Below, piece after piece: positions 47,149 through 56,715 of a stretch of 64,000 nt of DNA. This stretch comes from RUG11462 sp045539315 (lineage in GTDB: Bacteria; Bacillota; Clostridia; Oscillospirales; Acutalibacteraceae), in the NCBI GenBank assembly GCA_045539315.1, contig JAZQFC010000037.1, positions 62,001 to 126,000 of the forward strand, written 5' to 3'. A program made the translations under genes and the position numbers. The first letter of the stretch is position 1. Every line of letters begins with the position of its first letter. The notes below the pieces were generated by a model. The model did no database searches, was not told the DNA's origin, and saw nothing but the letters and a program-made list of their open reading frames with translations.

Positions 47149-48606
47149 TTATCTATTTTTGAGTTTAACTAAAAATTTCTTCACCATATCTAAAACATAC
47201 ATAAATGCTTCGAGTTTAAATAACCAAGATACTCCGATATAAACAATCGCACCTGTTAGCACTTGTAGTGCTAATAATGCTATTGTCGGAAGCGGAATGT
47301 ATTGCATAAAATACACAACAGCCGCCATAAACACAGATACGATAAGGCTCGGAGCAATGTCTTTTAACTGCTCAAAATATGAGTATCCTAGCAACTTTTT
47401 GTTTGGGAAAGCATTGATAAAACTACTTGCAAAAGTACCAATTAACATACCTATTGCAATTGCTTTTACACCATAGAAGAAAGTGATTCCTAAGATTGCG
47501 AGTCCAACAACCTTTTTCACAATTTCAAGAATTAAGAATATATCACTTCTACCTACCGCTTTTATTGCGTTTAAGTTAGCAGTATGAATAGGATAGAATG
47601 CATAAGAAACGCAGAAAATTCTAAGATATATTGAGCAGTCCGCAATATCCCATTTTTCACCCAATAGTAATTCAAGTAGTGGAAATGCTATTGCCGCAAG
47701 ACCCATCATCATAGGCCAAAGCACACACGAACTGGTTTTTATCGAACGACGAGTCATAGACTTAATCTTTTTAACATCGTCTTGCTCTTGACTTAACGCC
47801 GGGAATAAAACTCCATCAATAGAAGCATTTAAATTTGATGCTATAATTTTTGGAATTTTTTGACCTTGGTCATATCGTCCTAAATCCGCACTGTCATATT
47901 TTGTGCCGATAAGAATTGTTCTGCACTCATTATAAAGTCTATCAATCAAAGATGAACAGAACAATTTCCATCCATAAGAAAATAATCCACCAAGTCTTTT
48001 AAAAGAAAATGCCCAAACCGGTTTCCATTTCACAGTAAACCACATAATCAAAGTGCTAAGTAAAGTGTTTAAAAGCCTTTGTGCAACTAACGCCCAAATT
48101 CCAAAGCCCATATATGCCATAACGACGCCGGCAACACCGGAAATTATGATAGCAGGCATCGCCGAATAAAAGAATTTTTTAAACTGTAGTTTCTTAGAAA
48201 TATAAGATACCTGAATATTTTTTAATCCAGAAACAACAAGCGTCAACCCAAGCACTCGAATATATGAGGACAAACCTTCGTATTTACCCTCTAAATGCGG
48301 TGCTACAAAAAACAACGCAGCATACAAAACTGCACAAACAACTATATTAAAATAAAATACTGTTGAAAAATCTATATCATCAGCATTCTTTTTTTGAATA
48401 AGTGCATTGCCCATACCACTATCAATAAACACTTGAAGTATCTCAGTAAAAGCAAGAATAAGCGCAACTGTACCAAGTGCATCTTCGCCAAGCTTTCTGG
48501 CTAAAACAATATTTACTATAAACGAAATACCTTGTAACCCAAATCTTTCGCCTAAACGCCAGAAAAAGCCTGCAAGCGTTTTTTGTTTTAAATTACTTTC
48601 TGCCAT
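47149..48606 (-). CDS. Oligosaccharide flippase (Wzx/TuaB type)
   Basis: A 485-residue MOP-superfamily transporter with about 12-14 membrane helices. The start KTLAGFFWRLGERFGLQGIS and FIVNIVLARKLGEDALGTVAL is typical of MATE-like Wzx and TuaB (teichuronic acid export) proteins. RRSIKTSSCVLWPMMMGLAAIA lies in mid-protein. It flips lipid-linked repeat units to the outside. GAGG precedes the ATG. TuaB-like flippases occur with Ugd, as in this cluster. Confidence 0.9.
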   Translation of the reverse strand: MAESNLKQKTLAGFFWRLGERFGLQGISFIVNIVLARKLGEDALGTVALILAFTEILQVFIDSGMGNALIQKKNADDIDFSTVFYFNIVVCAVLYAALFFVAPHLEGKYEGLSSYIRVLGLTLVVSGLKNIQVSYISKKLQFKKFFYSAMPAIIISGVAGVVMAYMGFGIWALVAQRLLNTLLSTLIMWFTVKWKPVWAFSFKRLGGLFSYGWKLFCSSLIDRLYNECRTILIGTKYDSADLGRYDQGQKIPKIIASNLNASIDGVLFPALSQEQDDVKKIKSMTRRSIKTSSCVLWPMMMGLAAIAFPLLELLLGEKWDIADCSIYLRIFCVSYAFYPIHTANLNAIKAVGRSDIFLILEIVKKVVGLAILGITFFYGVKAIAIGMLIGTFASSFINAFPNKKLLGYSYFEQLKDIAPSLIVSVFMAAVVYFMQYIPLPTIALLALQVLTGAIVYIGVSWLFKLEAFMYVLDMVKKFLVKLKNR

Positions 48607-48615
48607 TTAATAACC

Positions 48616-49833
48616 TCATTTAATCTTTAACTTTGCTTGCTTTATGAATTTAACGAGTTTCATTCCACCTATTTGATATACACTTGCAGATAACTTTTCT
48701 TTTTTTGACAAACAAAAGTTGTCAAATCCGTAAAACTCATCTGACTTAGATGAATTCTCTATAAACTCAAAATGGTGTTTATACTCTTTTAAATAGTCAG
48801 TTGTGCCTTCATCTGTGCGCTCATTTTTACTCAAAAAGTCGCCATATAAAATCGATTCTAAATATTCATTTATAGTTATATCTACAGGCTCTACCCTTTC
48901 AAGTTTAACCAATGTATCGTAGCCGTAAACTCCGATTGCTTCATTATCATATACATCAACTGAAATTGTTGGCACACATTCTAAATATGGAGGTTTCACA
49001 CAACCTGCTCCTGCGATGCACACATTCATAAGTTTAAGCATTTTTCTAGGTATAGGAAACTGCTCACCAACAATAATTATCTCAACATTTGAATAGTTTT
49101 TAACATAATTTTTTATCGCTTTTTCAGGCTTTTTTCTTATACCACCGATACAAAATAAAATAAATTGTTCTGTCTTATGATACTGCGCAAAATCGCAAAT
49201 TTTTTTCACGCTTTCAAAAACATAAGATTTATAACCTCTGCCAATTAAACCTATTACCTTTTTGCCATTACATTTTTCTATATATTCCTCTGGGATTTCA
49301 ACATCTTCAACAGGATTTCCTAATGCCGGTTTCAAGTGATAACACTCTTTATTTTCATCAAAAAGTTTTTGCATTCCCTTTTTTGAAATACAAGCAACTT
49401 CTTTGCGATTATATTTAAACTTCAAACAATCAAAAACGCTTTTTGAAAGTCCATCAAAATTTTCACCTAACAAGTAAACAATATGCTTTGCGCCTATTCG
49501 TTTTGCTAGTAATTCTCCCCATACTGCAAGGCAAGGTGTATGGCTTTCAATTATAATTTCATCGTTCTTGTTGTAATCAATTTCTTTGCAAATCCAATTT
49601 AATATATTGTCCACTCTTTTTAAAGAAAAGCAATAAGGGTTTAAAGATAATTCTTCTAGAATCAAATCTGCATATTTTTTTAAAGGTTCTATTTCAATTT
49701 TTCCGTGTTTAGTAGAAAAAACATATGTATCAAATCCTTGAGATTTACAATACTCTGACTTGTTTTTACAGTATATTTGACCGCCACCAACGGTATAAAT
49801 AAAACTCGTTAATAAAATATACTTTTTACTCAT
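48616..49833 (-). CDS. GT-B-type glycosyltransferase-like protein, paralogue A
   Basis: A 405-residue protein starting KKYILLTSFIYTVGGGQIYC, with ESHTPCLAVWGELLAKRIGAKHIVYLLGENFDGLS, KKVIGLIGRGYKSYVFESVK and ECVPTISVDVYDNEAIGVYG. The GGGQ loop and the GRG-containing second half suggest a GT-B (GT4-like) fold, but the family is not clear. It is a tandem paralogue of the next gene (405 and 409 residues, aligned end to end), so the pair comes from duplication. The second half keeps the CxKPPYxE segment in both copies. Confidence 0.72.
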   Translation of the reverse strand: MSKKYILLTSFIYTVGGGQIYCKNKSEYCKSQGFDTYVFSTKHGKIEIEPLKKYADLILEELSLNPYCFSLKRVDNILNWICKEIDYNKNDEIIIESHTPCLAVWGELLAKRIGAKHIVYLLGENFDGLSKSVFDCLKFKYNRKEVACISKKGMQKLFDENKECYHLKPALGNPVEDVEIPEEYIEKCNGKKVIGLIGRGYKSYVFESVKKICDFAQYHKTEQFILFCIGGIRKKPEKAIKNYVKNYSNVEIIIVGEQFPIPRKMLKLMNVCIAGAGCVKPPYLECVPTISVDVYDNEAIGVYGYDTLVKLERVEPVDITINEYLESILYGDFLSKNERTDEGTTDYLKEYKHHFEFIENSSKSDEFYGFDNFCLSKKEKLSASVYQIGGMKLVKFIKQAKLKIK

Positions 49834-49844
49834 TGCTTCCCTTT

Positions 49845-51074
49845 CTAATGTTTTCTTCTTAATTTTCTAATCCATCTAATTAGTTTTACACCGCCGATTT
49901 TACTAAGAAGTGACCATATTTTTTCTTTTTTTGTTAGAACAACATTGTTAAATTCATAATATTCCTTTTGTTTTGAAGAATCTTCAATAAACTTAAAATG
50001 AACATCATAGGCCTTATCAAAATCAATCGGCTCTGGCGCTGTAAATTCATTTTCTTTTATAAAATTACCATAAATAATTTCTTCAAGATAATAATTTTTC
50101 GGTTTGTTTAATTCTTTTTTTCTCGATAAAGTTGCAAATGTATCATAACCCATTACACCGATTGGTTTATTATCATAAACATCCATCGTAATAGTAGGAA
50201 TACCTTCGTAATAAGGTGGTCTTACACAACCTGCTGCCGCAAAACAAACATCCATAAGATGGAGCATTTTTTTAGGAATTGGGAATTGGTTATCTGTAAA
50301 TACCAACTCCACATTTACACAGTTTTTAGCACATTTTTGTTGTTTTTGATAAAAACCATCTACAATACTTCCTATAACAAGCAAAACAAACTTGTCTTCT
50401 TTATGTTTATTGGCGAAGTCACAAGCATCTTTAACAGCTTGGTAAACATAATTTTTACCACCTCTACCAATAATACCGATTACCTTTTTATTTTTGCATT
50501 TTTCTATGTATTCATCTGGGATTTCAATATCCTCAACAGGTACACCAAGTGTCGCTTTTAAAAAGAAGCACTCTTCTTCTAAAAGTTTTTTATAAGGAGC
50601 AAACATTTTTTGCATTGCAATTTTATCTATACAAGCAAGTTCTTTTCGACTATATTTGAAATCTAAAAATTTAAAAACATAGTCTGAAAGTTCATCAAAA
50701 CTTTCAGTTAACAAATAAACAATATGCTTTGCTTTTATTCTTTTTGCTACCATTTCACCCCAAAGCGCAAGTTCTTCCGTGTGACTCTCAATTATAACTT
50801 CATCATCTTCACAATAATTTATTCCTTTTAAAATCTTTTCTATTGTTTTTTCTGTTGTTCTTTCATTAAAAATCGTTGGGAAAAAATCTAATGCTTTAAT
50901 AATTAACGACGAAAATTTTTCTAAATCTTTTATAATTATTTTTCCGTTATAAGGTGAAAAAATATATGTATCAAAACCTTGAGATTTACAATATTTAATT
51001 TTGTTTTTGCAATAAATCTGGCCACCGCCAACATTGGTTATTCCGCATGTTAAAATGACATATTTTTTGCTCAT
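49845..51074 (-). CDS. GT-B-type glycosyltransferase-like protein, paralogue B
   Basis: A 409-residue tandem paralogue of the gene at 48.6 kb. Shared segments are the start KKYVILTCGITNVGGGQIYC, ESHTEELALWGEMVAKRIKAKHIVYLL, VIGIIGRGGKNYVYQAVKDA, FPIPKKMLHLMDVCFAAAGCV and EGIPTITMDVYDNKPIGVMG. The first half has diverged most, where acceptor recognition is expected in GT-B enzymes. The two genes probably add two related sugars or the same sugar at two positions. Confidence 0.72.
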   Translation of the reverse strand: MSKKYVILTCGITNVGGGQIYCKNKIKYCKSQGFDTYIFSPYNGKIIIKDLEKFSSLIIKALDFFPTIFNERTTEKTIEKILKGINYCEDDEVIIESHTEELALWGEMVAKRIKAKHIVYLLTESFDELSDYVFKFLDFKYSRKELACIDKIAMQKMFAPYKKLLEEECFFLKATLGVPVEDIEIPDEYIEKCKNKKVIGIIGRGGKNYVYQAVKDACDFANKHKEDKFVLLVIGSIVDGFYQKQQKCAKNCVNVELVFTDNQFPIPKKMLHLMDVCFAAAGCVRPPYYEGIPTITMDVYDNKPIGVMGYDTFATLSRKKELNKPKNYYLEEIIYGNFIKENEFTAPEPIDFDKAYDVHFKFIEDSSKQKEYYEFNNVVLTKKEKIWSLLSKIGGVKLIRWIRKLRRKH

Positions 51075-51099
51075 TTTTACCCCTTCGTTTTTATTGCTT

Positions 51100-51987
51100 T
51101 TATTTACTTAAATCAAGCATTTCACCAAGTTTTAAGTTCCATTCATCCGGCTCAAATTCTTTAAAGCCACAAGCAGGATAGAATGTGATTTCACCAAAAT
51201 AAAGTTTACCTTCAACCTCATAAAAATCGATTCTTGAAAACTTTTTGCCTTCTGATAAAACTTTCGCAATTTCAATCATTTTTTCAAAATTCTTTGGTTT
51301 TTCAGGTGTTATTTTCGCGTTTTTACAACCTTTTCTTTTTAATTCTAAATGGTTCCAGTTAAGGTCAAAAAAATCGATGCAAAGGTCGCCTTTTTCTCTA
51401 TCAGTACAAGTATGAAGCATTTTAACTTCGCCATTAAAGCAGAAAAATTTATAATCAATTAATTCAGTACCTAAAAACTTTTCTGCAATAATAAGTGGTT
51501 TTACATTTTTATATGGCCATTCTCTTCCATGATAGAAAAAATTAATTTTCAAATTTTTATTTAAAAACTTTTTAGTTTTAATTCTATCTAGTTTTGACTT
51601 GTCATCACAAACTATAAAGCCGCCACTATTATGATTACACTTTAACACAAACTTTTCTGGCAAACTATCAAAATCAATATCATCAAAGTTTTCCCAAACA
51701 CCGAGTGTTGGAATTGTGTATTCTTCACCAACTTTTTCTGATACGAAATCTTTTACTTTTAATTTATCAACAAGTTCTGTGTACAAAGGGTTTCTATCAT
51801 AAAGTTTTAGCCATTGTAATTTTGCTTCAAAAGTTTTTGGATTGTCAAGGTCTAATTCTCTTTTAAAAGCATACTTATATCTTTTTTTCAAGTATTTTTC
51901 ATCATCAATTCTTTTGACAAACCAAAAACGGCTTAGAACTGTTAATCTATATTCAGAATCAAATATTAATCTTAAATACTTATTCAT
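51100..51987 (-). CDS. TupA-like ATP-grasp protein, paralogue A
   Basis: A 295-residue TupA-like ATP-grasp protein (PF14305). NPKTFEAKLQWLKLYDRNPLYTEL, EEYTIPTLGVWENFDDIDFD, FVLKCNHNSGGFIVCDDKSKL, EWPYKNVKPLIIAEKFLGTE and YFGEITFYPACGFKEFEPDEW are its hallmarks. TupA is required for teichuronopeptide in an alkaliphilic Bacillus; the ATP-grasp fold suggests amide-bond formation to a glycan. The start is uncertain: the ATG at 51987 has no clear ribosome site, and an in-frame GTG lies 5 codons upstream. The paralogue is at 53.4 kb. Confidence 0.85.
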   Translation of the reverse strand: MNKYLRLIFDSEYRLTVLSRFWFVKRIDDEKYLKKRYKYAFKRELDLDNPKTFEAKLQWLKLYDRNPLYTELVDKLKVKDFVSEKVGEEYTIPTLGVWENFDDIDFDSLPEKFVLKCNHNSGGFIVCDDKSKLDRIKTKKFLNKNLKINFFYHGREWPYKNVKPLIIAEKFLGTELIDYKFFCFNGEVKMLHTCTDREKGDLCIDFFDLNWNHLELKRKGCKNAKITPEKPKNFEKMIEIAKVLSEGKKFSRIDFYEVEGKLYFGEITFYPACGFKEFEPDEWNLKLGEMLDLSK

Positions 51988-52021
51988 TTTATATACAACC
52001 ACATCATATTAATATTTCAAA

Positions 52022-53437
52022 CTAATCAATATCTGGTATAATACCAAATTGTTCTTTGTATTTTAACTTACAGAAAAGTGCAAATATAATTCCAAGCAAT
52101 GTCCAACTGCCGACTATTGCAAATTCTACCGGTGCAAGCGCAGTTGCTGATTTAGGAATCAGATACATAACTACCAATAAACCTGATAATGCAACTGCCA
52201 AAGCCCCAACTAATTTATAATGTTTTATTTTATAAGGCCTTTCGAGTTCTGGTTCTTTCTTACGCAATATCAAAAACGATATTGATACTATGCAGTATGC
52301 TACACAACACGCAAAACTCGCCGCGTTTGAAATCCAAACAAGCATTTGTCTGCCAAAGAACACCGAAACAATAGATAGTATTCCGATAAGAATAATAGCA
52401 GTTGTTGGGGTTTTTCTTTTTTGATTAAGTTTTGAAAAAAATGCAGGAATCATTTTTGCCTCACCCATAGCATAAATAACACGACTACCACCGATTAAAA
52501 ATGAGTTCCAACTTGTAATGATGCCACACATACCTCCAATTATGAGTACCTTTGACATAATACTGCTATTAAACGCCTTTGACATTGCATCAGCAGTTAC
52601 AAGACTAGCGCCTTGGGTAGAATTAGCAATATCGTTCGAGTTAAGAACCAATCCCACAGCGAGCACAACCAAAGCATAAAAAGCAACTGCTAAAACTATT
52701 GATAACAACAACAATTTTCCTACTTTTTTAAGTGGTATATTAATTTCTTCCGCAACCTGTGGAATCACATCAAATCCGAGTAAGAAAAAAGGTGTTACAA
52801 CTGCGATTGCAAGAATATTTTTAAATGAATCAAATCCAGTGCTACCTACAAACGCTTGTCCTTCAAGGTTTTTAATATCACCAGTGAAAAGCGATGCCAC
52901 AACAAGTAAAATCCCAACAATAGCAATTACAACAGTTAAAACCGTTTGAACAATTGCAGCAATTTTTACTCCTCGCATATTTATCCAAGTAATAATTACA
53001 GCAAAAATTATTGCAGTTACAAGCCAAGTAGCATAAATATCAAATCCTGCGACAGAATATAAATAACCTTGTAAAAACGGTGGATAAATATATTGAATAA
53101 TTGTAGGCAAAGCACATGCTTCAAAGCAAACAACTCCTACATAACTCAATACCAATGCCCACGAGCAAATAAATGAACCTGCAGGTCCTAATGCTCTAAA
53201 ACTAAAAACATGTTCACCACCGCACTGTGGTAATGCAGTTGTAAGTTCCGCATAAGTAAGACCAACAAAAAATATCATAAGACCGCCAATTAAAAACGAA
53301 ATAACTGTTCCCAAAACACCCGCAGTTTGAATCCAGTTGCCTGATGATACTACCCAGCCCCAACCAATCATAGCACCAAATGCCGTTACAATAATATCGC
53401 CAGAACCAAGTACCTTTGAAAATTTCGATTTAGCCAT
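52022..53437 (-). CDS. APC family amino-acid permease
   Basis: A 471-residue permease with about 12 membrane helices. The first helix reads GSGDIIVTAFGAMIGWGWVVSSG, the broken-helix pattern of APC transporters, and the PQCGGEHVFSFRALGP segment matches YjeM/YbaT-like members. GAGAAAAA lies upstream, and the ATG directly follows the paralogue B stop codon. It is flanked by the two TupA-like genes, which suggests it imports the amino acid used by them. The alternative is plain amino-acid uptake. Confidence 0.88.
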   Translation of the reverse strand: MAKSKFSKVLGSGDIIVTAFGAMIGWGWVVSSGNWIQTAGVLGTVISFLIGGLMIFFVGLTYAELTTALPQCGGEHVFSFRALGPAGSFICSWALVLSYVGVVCFEACALPTIIQYIYPPFLQGYLYSVAGFDIYATWLVTAIIFAVIITWINMRGVKIAAIVQTVLTVVIAIVGILLVVASLFTGDIKNLEGQAFVGSTGFDSFKNILAIAVVTPFFLLGFDVIPQVAEEINIPLKKVGKLLLLSIVLAVAFYALVVLAVGLVLNSNDIANSTQGASLVTADAMSKAFNSSIMSKVLIIGGMCGIITSWNSFLIGGSRVIYAMGEAKMIPAFFSKLNQKRKTPTTAIILIGILSIVSVFFGRQMLVWISNAASFACCVAYCIVSISFLILRKKEPELERPYKIKHYKLVGALAVALSGLLVVMYLIPKSATALAPVEFAIVGSWTLLGIIFALFCKLKYKEQFGIIPDID

Positions 53438-54358
53438 TTATTTTTCTCCTTTATTATTTGGTAATTGAAGCCAACTGCCAAATCTATAATCCCATTCTTC
53501 AGGTTCATAAGGTTCAAAGCCGGAATTATGAAAGAATGTCATCTCACCAAAATAAATCTTACCATCTACCAAATATGTATCAAATCTCACATGTGGTATA
53601 TCTTTTGCAAATTTTTCTGCAATTTCAATTAATTTATCAAGTTCTTTTGGTTTTCTTAATTCAGTTTTAGAATGTGGAAATAATACTTTTACATCAATTC
53701 TGTTGAAATCTACATCCAAGAAATCATTAGTTCTTTGATTCTCTCCAAGTCCATGTGCATCGCCTTTACACACTAAAATGCACTTAACCTTACCATTGAA
53801 ACAGAAAAACTTATACTCTGCACACTCAGGACCATTTAACTTTACAAATTTTTCAGCTATAATTCGAGGTTTAACATTTTTGTAAGGCCATTCTCTACCG
53901 TGCTTGTAATAATTAATTCTAAGAGTCTTGTTAATTTTCTTTCTAGCTTTTTTCAAATCCAATTTAGATTTATCCTTGCATATAATTAAACCACCACTAT
54001 CGTGAGTGCACTTTAACACAAACTGATTTGGCAAAGCATCAAAATCTATATCATCAAAATTATCCCATACCCCAAGTGTTGGAATTATATATTCTTCACC
54101 GATTAAATCAGACACATACTTTTTAGCTTCATATTTATCAACCATGGTTGTATAAATATCTTTTCTATTATAAAGTTTTAACCATTGAAGTTTCTCATTA
54201 AATGTTTTAGGGTTATCAAGATTTAATTTGTTACCTATTCTAAGTTTATAGAATAGTTTTAAATATATTTTATCTGGTAAAAAATTAAACAATCCCTTAG
54301 ATTCTAAATAAAATAAAACTAATTTAGGATTCTTTATTATCTTCAAAAATCGTTTCAC
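53438..54358 (-). CDS. TupA-like ATP-grasp protein, paralogue B
   Basis: A 306-residue TupA-like ATP-grasp protein. It shares with paralogue A NPKTFNEKLQWLKLYNRKDIYTTM, EYIIPTLGVWDNFDDIDFDA, QFVLKCTHDSGGLIICKDKSKL, EWPYKNVKPRIIAEKFVKL and YFGEMTFFHNSGFEPYEPEEW. The metal site YFGEMTF differs a little (MTFFHNSG against ITFYPACG), so the two may take different substrates. It overlaps the polymerase gene by 35 bases, and its stop codon directly precedes the permease start. It would act in the cytoplasm on lipid-linked or nucleotide-linked units. Confidence 0.86.
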   Translation of the reverse strand: MKRFLKIIKNPKLVLFYLESKGLFNFLPDKIYLKLFYKLRIGNKLNLDNPKTFNEKLQWLKLYNRKDIYTTMVDKYEAKKYVSDLIGEEYIIPTLGVWDNFDDIDFDALPNQFVLKCTHDSGGLIICKDKSKLDLKKARKKINKTLRINYYKHGREWPYKNVKPRIIAEKFVKLNGPECAEYKFFCFNGKVKCILVCKGDAHGLGENQRTNDFLDVDFNRIDVKVLFPHSKTELRKPKELDKLIEIAEKFAKDIPHVRFDTYLVDGKIYFGEMTFFHNSGFEPYEPEEWDYRFGSWLQLPNNKGEK

Positions 54359-55640
54359 TTTTTATCTCCTTATTATCTTTGTTAAGCTTATAATACATAA
54401 AGGCGGAAATGAAAAATGGATAATACATTTCCATACAATAATACATACTATATGATGTTGTTGCAAAAGTAAAAATCATAAAAACTACCAAAACCAAACC
54501 TAGTTGTTGCTTGTTTTTTAAATAGCATTTTAACAACCCAAAGGCAAACGAAATTAATGGCACATAATATATTGCAGTTCCAACAAGCCCTAAAGTTGAT
54601 AACAGTTCTAATAAGTTATTATGAGAATAAGCAATATGTGAACTTCCTATTTCTCTCATATACTGCGCGAAATTATTACACCCGTAACCAAGAATAGGAT
54701 GCTGTTTGAAAAGTTCTATCGCTTTTTCAGCAAAAAAAGCTCTTTCATTCATACTAGAATCTGCTTCTGTCCCTAAAAAAGTATTAAGCATAGATTCAAA
54801 TCGAAATCCGATTACATTATAAAAAAATTCTACATTCATCATAACATACCACAATACTATCAATGGTATCGCTATAACTAATATCAAAACAATTTTTTTA
54901 GTTAAATCTTCTTTTAAATTTTGTCTAGTGACTTTTCTGCGTTGCTTATATAAAATAATATAAGCAGACACACATAATAGTATCATACCGATTGATTTTC
55001 TAGACCCTGTAAGCAAAACAAGTATAGACAAACCAATAGCTGAAATCATATAAAACCATTTTAGATTTTTAACAGTAGTGAAAAAATATACACTAATCAA
55101 CACACCTACTGCAAGACGGAACCCTATATCATTAGCATGTAAACCTGTCGCATTACCAATACGCTCAGTTCCAAATTCCTCTGCAGGTGTTACAATTAAA
55201 ATATACACACCAAGGTAAAGGAAGGACAAGTGTATTAATTTAAACAACTTGTTTATATCTTCATTAGACTTTAATTGTTGTGAAAGACCTAATGCAACTG
55301 CAAATATCTGAATAAATGTATTTGAGTATAACATTACATCGCTTTGATTTCGAGCCCACATATACGACAAATAACAATAACCAAAAAAAGCAAACAACCA
55401 AAGTATATAGTAATTTATTGTTAATCGTTCTTTATTAATTAGAAAGCTTAGTGCCACAGATCCTACATACAACACAAATGTTATTCGAATGAAAAGTGCA
55501 TCAAATCCCTCTCCTGACTGATGCGCAGAAGTTGCACACAAATATAAAAACAAACAAAAATTCATTAACTTTTCTATACTAAGCAACATGTTTTCATTTG
55601 TTTTCGCAATGTCACTTTTTGAAACAATAATTTTTCCCAC
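54324..55640 (-). CDS. O-antigen ligase/Wzy-like polymerase
   Basis: The start is GTG (55640), with GGAGG 5 bases upstream. The 438-residue protein has about 10-12 membrane helices and a large outside loop. The signature FKQHPILGYGCNNFAQYMRE with IAYSHNNLLELLSTLGLVG is the Wzy_C motif (HNNxLxxLxxxGLxG) of O-antigen ligases and Wzy polymerases. It would polymerise or ligate exported repeat units outside the cell. It overlaps the downstream TupA-like gene by 35 bases. Confidence 0.88.
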   Translation of the reverse strand: MGKIIVSKSDIAKTNENMLLSIEKLMNFCLFLYLCATSAHQSGEGFDALFIRITFVLYVGSVALSFLINKERLTINYYILWLFAFFGYCYLSYMWARNQSDVMLYSNTFIQIFAVALGLSQQLKSNEDINKLFKLIHLSFLYLGVYILIVTPAEEFGTERIGNATGLHANDIGFRLAVGVLISVYFFTTVKNLKWFYMISAIGLSILVLLTGSRKSIGMILLCVSAYIILYKQRRKVTRQNLKEDLTKKIVLILVIAIPLIVLWYVMMNVEFFYNVIGFRFESMLNTFLGTEADSSMNERAFFAEKAIELFKQHPILGYGCNNFAQYMREIGSSHIAYSHNNLLELLSTLGLVGTAIYYVPLISFAFGLLKCYLKNKQQLGLVLVVFMIFTFATTSYSMYYCMEMYYPFFISAFMYYKLNKDNKEIKSETIFEDNKES

Positions 55641-55641
55641 A

Positions 55642-56712
55642 TTAACCTCCGATATTTTCTAGTAATCGACTTGCGATTACTTCTGCCGAATAGTTCTCTT
55701 TTACAAATTCCCTTCCACTATTAGCTATTTTTTCTTTATCTAATTGAAATAACATTTTTTCAATTGCCCCGGACATAGCATCTGAATCATTTACAGGTAC
55801 TAACAAGCCATTCTCTCCGTCAATAATCAAATCTGACGGACCTGTTGGACAGTCAGTTGAAACGCAAGGCACGCCTGCTGCCATTGCTTCCATCAAAGAG
55901 TTTGGCATTCCTTCATAATCCGATGACAAAACATACAAATCAATCGATTCAAACATAGATTTCATATCATTTGTTCTGCCCATCAAATTTACACATTCAT
56001 CTAAGCCTTTATCAGTTATATATTTTTCTAACTGTTCTTTTAACTCTCCATCGCCAAAAATCTCAAGCACTATCTTTTTATGATTTTGAAAAACTTTCTC
56101 GAATGCATCAATAAGCATAAAAAAGTTCTTTTGAGAATTAAGTCTTCCTGCCGACGCAATTACCAATTTTTCATTATCTTTTTGACTTTTACAGTCGAAC
56201 AAATCGCCTCTTACCGGATTTGGTAAAACAAAAATTTTCTTTTGAGTTTTCTCGTCAAAATAACTCTTTTGATTCTCATTTTGAACAAAAGTTTTAAATG
56301 AAAATTTTATAAATAAGTCACGCAAAAATCTATGTAATTTGCCTTCAGGTAAAGTTCTTGGGTCATTTCTTACAGTTTGAATTATTTTATGTTTTGTACC
56401 AAATAATGCAACACAAGTCTGAATACAAACATGCGATAAAAATGGAACAACAAAATCAGGTTTTTCAACTTTTGCGACTTTACGAATTTTTGAAAGTCTT
56501 TCAAAATAATTCATACTATCATAAGCCTCTTCAAAACCGTCAGAAAGATATATTTTTTTAACACTCTCTGACATTTCATATTCATTTTCTGTTTTAAAAT
56601 AAACAAGCACGCTTGCTTCGTGTCCCATTTCTACCAAAGCGCTTGCAAGAACAGATACAACTCTTTCTGCTCCACCTTTTGATAAAGATGGAATTACAAA
56701 TAAAAACTTCAT
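55642..56712 (-). CDS. Glycosyltransferase family 4 (PglA/WfaP-like)
   Basis: A 356-residue GT4 enzyme. MKFLFVIPSLSKGGAERVVS is the acceptor-side start (SKGGAERV), ASAGRLNSQKNFFMLIDAF is the sugar-donor side, and SSDYEGMPNSLMEAMAAGVPCVS with VSTDCPTGP carries the E-x7-E motif. These retaining enzymes often transfer GalNAc, Glc or Gal to lipid-linked acceptors. Its stop is separated by only one base from the polymerase start. Confidence 0.92.
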   Translation of the reverse strand: MKFLFVIPSLSKGGAERVVSVLASALVEMGHEASVLVYFKTENEYEMSESVKKIYLSDGFEEAYDSMNYFERLSKIRKVAKVEKPDFVVPFLSHVCIQTCVALFGTKHKIIQTVRNDPRTLPEGKLHRFLRDLFIKFSFKTFVQNENQKSYFDEKTQKKIFVLPNPVRGDLFDCKSQKDNEKLVIASAGRLNSQKNFFMLIDAFEKVFQNHKKIVLEIFGDGELKEQLEKYITDKGLDECVNLMGRTNDMKSMFESIDLYVLSSDYEGMPNSLMEAMAAGVPCVSTDCPTGPSDLIIDGENGLLVPVNDSDAMSGAIEKMLFQLDKEKIANSGREFVKENYSAEVIASRLLENIGG

Positions 56713-56715
56713 TAA

